Below, in pieces: positions 1 to 5,627 of a stretch of 7,411 nt of DNA (positions are counted from its first letter, which is position 1; each line of letters starts with the position of its first letter). Position numbers and translations under genes: made by a program. The notes beneath the pieces are model-generated. The model made no database searches, was not told the origin of the DNA, and saw only the letters and a program-made list of their open reading frames with translations. The stretch is from assembly GCA_021769025.1 (NCBI GenBank), contig JAETTS010000119.1:1-7411 (forward strand), read 5' to 3'. The stretch is from Enterocloster bolteae (GTDB taxonomy: Bacteria > Bacillota_A > Clostridia > Lachnospirales > Lachnospiraceae).

Positions 1-403
1 AGGAAATAAAATGCGGGATGTAGATTACTGTCTGCGTCACCTTCCGAAACCTTACAGACTTAATTTCATCAATCAAAAGCGCCAATCCCACGCTGAACAC
101 CATACTCAAAAGCAAGTTCACAATACTAATCTGAAGCGTGTTCTTAAACGCCCTCCAGAACGCCGGACTCTGAAACAACGTTTTAAAGTTCTCAAACCCG
201 ACAAACACCGGCTCCGTAAACGGCGTGTACTCCGTAAACGCATACAGAATCCCGGCCATTGGGAAATACGCAAACAAAAGCGTACATAAAAATACCGGAA
301 AAAACATGGCATAAAACCAGCGGTAATGGTATATCTGCGTGCGAAGAGGCACAGAACTGGCAGAACCCCTGCCAGCCGCCTGCTTTCTTCCCTTTTTGCT
401 CAT
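1..403 (-). CDS. Carbohydrate ABC transporter permease, LplB/YteP type (N-terminal part, runs off the window)
   Basis: Inner-membrane permease subunit of a binding-protein-dependent sugar importer; it would pair with a second permease and a solute-binding protein expected further left. The first 134 residues are visible. A basic cytoplasmic N-terminus (MSKKGRKQ) is followed by a membrane segment at about residues 30-56, then the family-typical pattern VGFENFKTLF (68-77) and FWRAFKNTL (82-90). A second hydrophobic stretch spans 91-111, and YIPHFIS (128-134) at the window edge is a hallmark of LplB-like permeases. The start at 403 is chosen because AAGGAGGAGG lies 7 bases upstream; the ATG at 410 is out of frame. 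The EAA loop that contacts the ATPase is beyond the edge. Substrate is unknown; complex plant-type or host-glycan oligosaccharides are typical for the family (inference). Confidence 0.9.
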   Translation of the reverse strand, partial: MSKKGRKQAAGRGSASSVPLRTQIYHYRWFYAMFFPVFLCTLLFAYFPMAGILYAFTEYTPFTEPVFVGFENFKTLFQSPAFWRAFKNTLQISIVNLLLSMVFSVGLALLIDEIKSVRFRKVTQTVIYIPHFIS

Positions 404-593
404 GACGCATCCTCCTCCTTAACTTACTATGTACTCCCCAAACCTCTCCTGCCCCACCCTTACAGACGCTTTTCCCTCATACGCAGGCACAAAAGAAACT
501 CCGAAAATACATTCATTATTTCGAGTACCCTTAAAAACCCTCCACGCCCCCCGTCGGCGGCTCATGTTCCCCGGCACTCCTCCTATACATTCC

Positions 594-608
594 GGAACTA
601 TAAGTTCC
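594..608. promoter_or_regulatory. Short palindrome overlapping the expected permease transcription start (possible operator)
   Basis: GGAACT and AGTTCC are perfect 6-base inverted arms separated by ATA. Read on the minus strand, the palindrome begins immediately after the proposed -10 box (609-614), where a bound repressor would block initiation. No specific regulator is identified; that it acts as an operator is inference from its placement. Confidence 0.3.
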
Positions 609-637
609 CCTATAGCATACCATCCCATCCCCGGCAA
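609..637 (-). promoter_or_regulatory. Candidate sigma-A promoter for the permease operon
   Basis: On the minus strand TTGCCG (632-637) and TATAGG (609-614) are spaced by 17 bases. A TG one base before the -10 box makes it an extended -10. Each hexamer matches 4 of 6 consensus positions, so the promoter is weak and may need an activator. It lies after the terminator of the upstream gene, as expected if the permease operon is transcribed on its own. Confidence 0.4.
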
Positions 638-646
638 AATAAGAGG

Positions 647-670
647 CACTTTTTCATACGTGAAAAAATG
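647..670. promoter_or_regulatory. Imperfect inverted repeat upstream of the permease promoter (possible activator site)
   Basis: TTTTTCA (650-656) and TGAAAAA (661-667) are perfect 7-base arms around TACG. The match continues outward after one mismatch (CA at 647-648 with TG at 669-670). It sits about 10-33 bases upstream of the proposed -35 box on the minus strand, where class I activators bind. AraC-family proteins often bind direct rather than inverted repeats, so the partner is uncertain. Confidence 0.3.
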
Positions 671-674
671 TTCT

Positions 675-711
675 AAAAAAAGAACCATTCTTCCTCTCCG
701 AAAAATGGTTC
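675..711 (-). terminator. Rho-independent terminator of the AraC-type regulator gene
   Basis: On the minus strand GAACCATT (704-711) and AATGGTTC (682-689) form an 8-base stem that can extend inward past one mismatch (700-702 with 691-693). It is followed directly by seven T residues (675-681). It starts about 30 bases after the stop codon of the regulator gene. Confidence 0.8.
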
Positions 712-742
712 CCTTTCCCACAAAATCCTTATATACCAGCGC

Positions 743-2977
743 TTACAGCCCCCTGGCCTCCTTAGGGCTCATACCCCGGACACGCTTAAACGCCCGCCGG
801 AAGGACTGGACACTGTTGTACCCCACCATCTCCGACACCTGGTTCACGGTGAGAGACTTGTCCAACAGCAGCTCACAGGCCTTATTAATGCGCACCTGCT
901 CCAGAAAATCCCCGAAGTTTACTCCTGCCTGCTCCTTAAACACCCCGGATAAATACCCCTCAGACAGCTGGTACAACGTCCCCACCTTGGCAAGCCCCAG
1001 GTCCGCATCACTGTAATGCTCCCTCAGATACTCCATAATCTCCTCAATCAGCTGCCCCTTCCGTATCCGCTTCCTCTCCCCATTCTCACTGCAGACCCTC
1101 CGGCAGAGCGGGCGGTACCGGTTGAAATACTCCTGCTTCGAAATCTCCGGAGCCATCAAAACCTCATTCAGGCTGATGACCGCTTCCGTGGCAGAGGTCT
1201 CCGATTTCTGCACACCGGCAAGGATATCCGCCAGCTCCCGGCTCAGCTTTAAAAACTGGGAACGGCTCAGCTGCCGATTTGTACAGTTTTCTCGCTCTAA
1301 CAGCTCTAAAAGCTCATCGGCCTCTCTTCTCTGCCCGGAGCTGATAGACTCCACCAGCCTTTCCCGGGCAGCCTGAGGAAGATAATATTCCTCCACATTC
1401 ACAAGGCTGGAATTATAACTTACCACCGGATACTGCTGGCTCACATGCTCCAGCGCAATTCTGGCTTCCTCCAGAGAACGCCAGATTAACGTCAGGTCCT
1501 CACAGGGTTCGCCGATTCCCCAGCTGACCTCCACCTGGCACTCTTTCCTCATCCAATCCCTGGAATTTTCGATTATCTGGCGGCAGTCTTCCCCTATATC
1601 ATTGAGAGAGAAAATTGCCATAACCGTCTTATAATTCCGCTTATGGAACCAGACGTTCCGCTGCCAGTGCCTGCTTACATAATCTTCCAGCAGTTTGGAG
1701 ATAACATGGCCCTCATTTAAAGTCTGTTCATCTACCATATAAATATCGTTTCCGGAAAAAATCTGGAACAAAGCAACCTGGCAGACCTGCCCCTCAATCT
1801 GGATGCCCGCCTTCCGGGCCGCCAGCCTGATTTGCTCCTCATTGCCATACTCCGCCTGAAGAAGGTCCTGAAAAAAAGCCACCTGCATAAACGGCTTCTC
1901 CCTCTCCAGCTTCTCCAGAACCTCCTGATGGTTGGTCACCAGCCTTGTCACCGCTGTGCCCAGGTTCTGATACGTATAACTCTCCCCTCCGTTGGCAGAC
2001 AAAATCCGGAACACCTCATTAATCGGCCTTCCCTTCCACACCGCCATGAGAATCGAATACACGATTCCCCCCAGAACCGCCACCACAGACAGCACTGTCA
2101 CCAGAGTCTTCAATAACCCCAGCTGATACATGGCCTGCTTCTCCGGCACCGCCAGCACATACGTCCAATTTAAGCGGCTGTCCCGGACCGAAACCACCCC
2201 CAGCCCCTTCTGAGCCTGGAATTCATTCTCGTGAAGGGCCTCCATATGGATGTCCGGAGTCACCTCCATGGTGTTGGAGGTCCAAAGAGGAGTTCCGCTC
2301 TGGTCCAAAATCTGCAGCATAACGCCGTCATTCCGGTAAAAATTTTCAAAATCAAACATATCTTCCAGGACACGCTTGTTCATCCGGTAGACAATCACGC
2401 CTCTGTTTTCCCCGTTTAAACTTCTGGAAAATGGAAATATGTATTCAAAGCTGTCCCCTGACTTATGGTATTCCGGATACCACAAAGCAGGAGATATGGT
2501 GCCGCTGCGCCACTCCTCCTCAGTTACTCCCCAGGTGCCCAGGTATTTGCGGAAAATCTCAGGCTGATAGTAGGTTCCGTCATACAGCACCAGATCCATT
2601 CCCTGAAAATAGATGTAAGCATCTCCCAAAAGCTCCATGTTCTGATAATTTCCATACATGGAGAAATTGTCCAACGCACCCATAGCCGTCATAATATATC
2701 CCCTGTCCCCCCGGTTCACATCCGCAAACGCCTGGATGTCGCTGTCCTGGGAGGTCTGCAGCGCCATATTCTCAATGGTCCTTAACTGATTTCCAATAAT
2801 ATCCGCACTATGCCCCAGCATGTCAATCTGAGAATCCTTCAAATCATTCTCCACAATCCGAAACGCCTTCTGAAACCCAAAGCTGATGATAAAAAGGGGA
2901 AACACAAGAATCAAAATATATGATACCAAAAACTGCAGGATAGAATTCTTCCAATATAGTTGAATTAGTTTTTTCAT
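743..2977 (-). CDS. YesS-like membrane-bound AraC-family transcriptional regulator
   Basis: A 744-residue one-component regulator that spans the membrane and binds DNA through its C-terminus. From the start: membrane segment at about residues 12-33, an outside sensory region to about 285 (Cache-like by position and family, not proven here), second membrane segment at about 288-311, a cytoplasmic linker, a degenerate GGDEF-like region at about 397-510 (SWGIGEPCEDL and the SLEEARIALEH helix), and an AraC helix-turn-helix pair in the last 100 residues. The second helix-turn-helix reads VNQVSEMVGYNSVQSFRRAF, then KRVRGMSPKEA. The layout resembles B. subtilis YesS. The start at 2977 (MKKLIQLY) is preferred to an ATG at 3082: it places a basic tail just before the first membrane segment and has AAAGGA upstream, though at a long spacing of about 11 bases. 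The neighbouring sugar permease is the likely target (inference). Confidence 0.9.
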   Translation of the reverse strand: MKKLIQLYWKNSILQFLVSYILILVFPLFIISFGFQKAFRIVENDLKDSQIDMLGHSADIIGNQLRTIENMALQTSQDSDIQAFADVNRGDRGYIMTAMGALDNFSMYGNYQNMELLGDAYIYFQGMDLVLYDGTYYQPEIFRKYLGTWGVTEEEWRSGTISPALWYPEYHKSGDSFEYIFPFSRSLNGENRGVIVYRMNKRVLEDMFDFENFYRNDGVMLQILDQSGTPLWTSNTMEVTPDIHMEALHENEFQAQKGLGVVSVRDSRLNWTYVLAVPEKQAMYQLGLLKTLVTVLSVVAVLGGIVYSILMAVWKGRPINEVFRILSANGGESYTYQNLGTAVTRLVTNHQEVLEKLEREKPFMQVAFFQDLLQAEYGNEEQIRLAARKAGIQIEGQVCQVALFQIFSGNDIYMVDEQTLNEGHVISKLLEDYVSRHWQRNVWFHKRNYKTVMAIFSLNDIGEDCRQIIENSRDWMRKECQVEVSWGIGEPCEDLTLIWRSLEEARIALEHVSQQYPVVSYNSSLVNVEEYYLPQAARERLVESISSGQRREADELLELLERENCTNRQLSRSQFLKLSRELADILAGVQKSETSATEAVISLNEVLMAPEISKQEYFNRYRPLCRRVCSENGERKRIRKGQLIEEIMEYLREHYSDADLGLAKVGTLYQLSEGYLSGVFKEQAGVNFGDFLEQVRINKACELLLDKSLTVNQVSEMVGYNSVQSFRRAFKRVRGMSPKEARGL

Positions 2978-3020
2978 AAATGGTATTATCCTTTTCACCG
3001 CAAATTTCCCTTCCACCCCT

Positions 3021-3049
3021 ATGTTACCATACAATCCAAGATTTTTCCA
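3021..3049 (-). promoter_or_regulatory. Weak candidate promoter for the AraC-type regulator
   Basis: On the minus strand TGGAAA (3044-3049) and TAACAT (3021-3026) are spaced by 17 bases, with TGG directly before the -10 box giving an extended -10. Both hexamers match only 4 of 6 positions. The predicted leader would be about 35-40 bases. Offered as the best candidate in the divergent intergenic region, not as a firm call. Confidence 0.25.
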
Positions 3050-3133
3050 TACCCTTCCGGCACAACAAAAATCCCCACACATGCAGATTCCCCATTCTAA
3101 TTGAGTCCCTCCCCCATCTCAATATTTCATTGA

Positions 3134-3162
3134 TTGCCACCATCCCTCCCCTGTGATAAAAT
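3134..3162 (+). promoter_or_regulatory. Strong extended -10 promoter of the decayed HTH-AIRS/ABC cassette
   Basis: TTGCCA (3134-3139) and TAAAAT (3157-3162) are spaced by exactly 17 bases, with TG at 3154-3155 one base before the -10 box. Transcription would start near 3169, about 30 bases before the ATG at 3199. The promoter appears intact although the genes it serves are broken. No inverted-repeat operator was found over it. Confidence 0.6.
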
Positions 3163-3198
3163 TACAAACATATAAGTTTTCAAAAACCGGAGGCCCCC

Positions 3199-3417
3199 AT
3201 GCTGGACAAACAAAAAGTCGGAAAAGCCATATCCGAACAGAGAAAACAAAAAGGAATGACCCAGAAACAACTGGCAGACCTGCTCCACGTCTCCTACCAG
3301 GCCGTCTCCAGGTGGGAACAAGGAATCAGCCTGCCCTCTGTAGACATAATATACCACATTGCCCAAATCCTGGAAACCACCGTAGATTCCCTGTTAAGCG
3401 GACTTAAAGAAGAATAG
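3199..3417 (+). CDS. XRE-type helix-turn-helix protein, 72 residues: surviving 5' piece of a broken HTH-AIRS gene
   Basis: A small DNA-binding domain of the Xre/Cro family. Residues 7-60 form the five-helix fold, with GMTQKQLADLLHVSYQAVSR holding the two helices of the motif, then WEQGISLPSVDIIYHIAQIL and a final helix ending in SLLSGLKEE. GGAGG (3189-3193) sits 5 bases before the ATG, and a good promoter lies upstream. The frame ends at TAG (3415-3417) but coding-like sequence continues in the same frame, so this is probably the N-terminal domain of a longer protein cut short by a nonsense change. Xre proteins of this size can function alone, so a residual DNA-binding product is possible; autoregulation would be the natural guess (inference). 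Confidence 0.7.
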   Translation: MLDKQKVGKAISEQRKQKGMTQKQLADLLHVSYQAVSRWEQGISLPSVDIIYHIAQILETTVDSLLSGLKEE

Positions 3418-4373
3418 AAAGTCATCCGCTACATCGATACCGGTTTAGATATCCAGAAACTTTACACCATAAAAGAACGACTGAACAGCCTTATTGCCAA
3501 AGACAAAACCCTGCTTCACGCCAAATACATTGACCCCATATTCTTCAAACCAGATACCACAGGCATGGAAGACCCCGTGTACGTACTGGCAAACCACGTT
3601 CCAGGCTCCAAAGAACGATTCGCCATGGAAAACGGCTATGACCAGGAAATCTGCACCGATTTGGCGGCAAGCACATCCAACAACCTGGCACGCTTCGGAA
3701 TAAAATCCCTTCTCCTGCACACACACATGGTCTGCGGAAACAACGACAGCGGCCAAATCCGTCTCATGGGAGAAGCCTTCAAACACGCCTGCGAAAAAGA
3801 CAACATCACATTCGCAGGGCTGGAAGTGGCCGCATAGGCCGTCAATTACCCTGTAAGCCAATACAACCTGAACGCCTCCGCCATCGGCATCGCCGACAAA
3901 AAGACAATCATAACAGGCGACCAGATAACAGAAGGCGACACCATCATAGGGCTGGCCATGGACGGCATATCATCCCTAAGCTACCCCTTCATAAAAATAA
4001 TCATCGACCGGAAACCAGACATCCTGTATGCCAGGATTGACCGCCAAACCACCCTTATGGACCAACTGATGAAACCCAACACCTCCTACACAAACGTAAT
4101 CCAGGAACTAAAAGAACAACAGCTTCTCCACGGCATATTCAGCCTGAACCGCTCCCTGTTCCAGTATCTATACAGCTTAGGCATGATGAACAGACAATGC
4201 TTCCTTGAAAACTCCTCACTGGGCATCGGCATGCTCCTTGTAATCCCAGCCAGTGTGCCAGAGCCCTACATATCATAAAAAAACACCATCCCTGCCACAT
4301 CATGGGCACCATTAAAAAAGACACCCTAAATCCCGATGCCAAAGTATGGATGGAGGGAACCGCAACATGGTAA
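3199..4373 (+). pseudogene. Broken regulator: XRE helix-turn-helix fused to a divergent AIR-synthase (PurM)-like domain
   Basis: After the helix-turn-helix domain, the same frame continues through TAG (3415-3417) and TAG (3835-3837), and conserved-looking sequence shifts frame near 4263 to end at TAA (4371-4373). The second domain has the order of the AIRS/PurM fold: DPVYVLANHVPGSKERFAME where PurM has its DGVGTK substrate loop; an N-terminal-half end at FAGLEVAA (about 3811-3834); a second half with YNLNASAIGIADKKTIITGD and TIIGLAMDGISSLSYPFIKI; and SLGIGMLLVIP, matching the PurM C-terminal NMGIGM segment. The catalytic DGVGTK-type motif is missing, so ligand sensing rather than catalysis is more likely. 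About 20-40 residues seem deleted near 4155. A single lost G near 4263 would explain the frameshift. The family assignment comes from motif order by eye. Confidence 0.75.
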
Positions 4374-5338
4374 AAGCCGCCCTGCACAACAGCCCGCTGC
4401 TGCTATTGTCCCTCCTGTGCTCCTAAAATAAAACCATCCTGGCCGGAAACAATTACATCGCCGCCACCGCAGACCAGCTGCTTACCGGGCAGACCATATC
4501 CCTCTCCCCCATTCTGGCACCCCTTCTTAAAATGATTGGGTTCGGAACCCTGTGCGCATATACAAAAGCCATTTCCGGAAAATACTACAGCTCCATGGTA
4601 CAGCGGGACGTACGCCTGTCCCTTGGAAACCACCTGCTCCAGTTACCCTACTCCTGTTTCGACGAAAAAGGAACCGGAAGCATTCTTACAAGACTAATAT
4701 CCGATATCGGAGAGATGGGCCGCTTCTTCGCCGAAACCCTCCCCAATCTCCTTGCAAACACTATAACCGTAGCCACAGCCACCATATACTTAATACAAAT
4801 GGATACCCTGCTGATTGCAGTACTCTTCGCCGGTTACCCCATCATGCTGGCAGCAGCAGACAGACTGTCAAAAAAGCTGGCCGAAATCACCCGGGGCAGA
4901 ATCACCATAGGAGACATGCTCGCCTTTATCCTAATTCTCAACCGGATTCTGTACCCCATCAGCGACATTGTCTTCTGCGCCAGCGATATACGAGAAGCCT
5001 CCGTCTCCCTAAAATGCATACAAAAAATCCAGCACCAGCCAGGAGAACGAACCAGCGGCCATATCACCAAGATACCAGAAAACCAAAAAGAAATACCTGC
5101 CATCCAGTGGAACAACGTAGATTTTTCCTACACCCCAGGCCAGGGCCGTCCCGTTATAAACCATATGACCTTCACCATAGGCGCCGGCCAGCAAATCGCC
5201 TTTGTAGGCGGCTCCGGAGAAGGAAAAACAACCATATTCAAGCTCCTGTGCGGCCTATACCAGCAGACAGGCGGACAATACGCCCTGTTTGGACACGATG
5301 CCGTGATTCAATTTAGAAAAATAAATTTTCACAAGTAA
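4367..5338 (+). pseudogene. Broken ABC exporter: fused membrane and ATPase domains, internally deleted and truncated
   Basis: Remains of an export-type ABC half-transporter. The ATG (4367) overlaps the end of the previous gene by 7 bases (ATGGTAA), pointing to translational coupling. The frame is stopped by TAA (4424-4426) and continues in phase to TAA (5336-5338). Visible parts: the first membrane helices; the family-typical YSCFDEKGTGSILTRLISD coupling region (about 4649-4705); then the end of the membrane domain (GDMLAFILILNRILYPISD), joined too early at about 4885-4900, so roughly 100 residues with the middle helices are missing. The ATPase domain begins near 5099 with FSYTP and Walker A GGSGEGKTT (5207-5233), but ends before the Q-loop, LSGGQ signature and Walker B. 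A 268-codon frame from 4532 remains open but lacks a ribosome site. It cannot encode a working transporter. Confidence 0.85.
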
Positions 5339-5339
5339 C

Positions 5340-5368
5340 TTGACAAGCTACTCCCAATTCAGTAAAAT
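5340..5368 (+). promoter_or_regulatory. Near-consensus sigma-A promoter of metK
   Basis: TTGACA (5340-5345) is a perfect -35 box, spaced by 17 bases from TAAAAT (5363-5368), 5 of 6 matches. The A/T-rich stretch at 5309-5330 just upstream could act as an UP element. Transcription would start near 5375, about 28 bases before the first helix of the riboswitch. Confidence 0.75.
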
Positions 5369-5402
5369 TATCCTGTAAGTTAAAATTGAAAAGTACGTAA
5401 TT

Positions 5403-5579
5403 ATCCCTTATTCAGAGTGATGGAGATACAAAGGATCTGTGAAGTCACGGCAACCCCGGGCCACTGGCAGCAAAACTGCCAGCGAGGAAGGAAGGTGCCA
5501 ACCTGAGCGAGAAATCGAACGATAAGAGGATTTGATTGCATGATATCAAGTCCGCAGTTCGCTACGGACTTTTCTTTTT
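5403..5579 (+). promoter_or_regulatory. SAM-I (S-box) riboswitch with transcription-termination platform
   Basis: Aptamer that binds S-adenosylmethionine and switches off metK by early termination. P1 pairs 5403-5411 with 5522-5531 with one bulged A (5527). The conserved AGAG (5414-5417), kink-turn segment TGATGGAG (5418-5425) opposite GAAG (5441-5444), and CGGCAACC (5448-5455) are all present. P2 is GTGA/TCAC (5417-5420/5445-5448) plus AGAT/ATCT. P3 is a perfect 7-base stem, CTGGCAG/CTGCCAG (5464-5470/5476-5482). AAGGTGCCAACCT (5492-5504) is the J3/4 core, and its CCT can pair with AGG (5432-5434) in the P2 loop as the pseudoknot. P4 is CGA-GAAA-TCG (5508-5517). Without SAM, 5528-5536 can pair with 5545-5553 as a 9-base antiterminator, which competes with both P1 and the terminator. 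Confidence 0.95.
5548..5579 (+). terminator. SAM-controlled terminator of the riboswitch
   Basis: AAGTCCG (5548-5554) pairs with CGGACTT (5565-5571). After one C-A mismatch the stem continues by two pairs to a TTCG tetraloop (5558-5561). The T-rich run TTTCTTTTT ends at 5579. Its 5' arm is shared with the antiterminator, so it forms only when SAM holds P1 closed. Confidence 0.9.
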
Positions 5580-5627
5580 GCCTGTTACCCATAGATTAAC
5601 GCATTGATTACATTAGGAGGAATTTTT

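Larger units (their letters stand above)
404..742. other. Intergenic region between the AraC-type regulator and the permease
   Basis: This 339-base stretch holds no convincing gene; open frames through it have no start or ribosome site of quality. It contains the terminator of the regulator gene (675-711), an imperfect inverted repeat (647-670), a candidate permease promoter (609-637), a short palindrome over the expected transcription start (594-608), and a leader of roughly 200 bases ending in the permease ribosome site (411-420). I see no tRNA or known riboswitch in the leader. Confidence 0.6.

Noticed and set aside
734..747. Sequence on the minus strand resembling a CcpA catabolite-response site (TGTAAGCGCTGGTA).
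   Set aside because: It overlaps the regulator stop codon, lies before that gene's terminator and more than 90 bases from the permease -35 box. A 12-of-14 match by eye is not enough at that place.
429..1016. 195-codon plus-strand frame across the intergenic region into the regulator gene.
   Set aside because: No ribosome site, and more than a third of it is antisense to the conserved AraC DNA-binding domain.
2978..3082. N-terminal extension of the AraC-type regulator from the ATG at 3082.
   Set aside because: It lacks a ribosome site and would put 35 atypical residues before the membrane anchor; the start at 2977 fits the family.
3445..3861. 138-codon minus-strand frame opposite the PurM-like region.
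   Set aside because: No recognisable domain; the plus strand shows coherent PurM-like homology on both sides of the TAG codons.
4552..5316. 254-codon plus-strand frame with very basic, proline/histidine-rich product.
   Set aside because: It overlaps the ABC exporter remnant out of frame; composition is typical of a shadow frame, and the exporter frame has clear Walker A and membrane motifs.
3199..5338. Mobile element or phage cargo as origin of the decayed cassette.
   Set aside because: No transposase, integrase, terminal inverted repeats or target duplication found at either end; only decay scars are visible.
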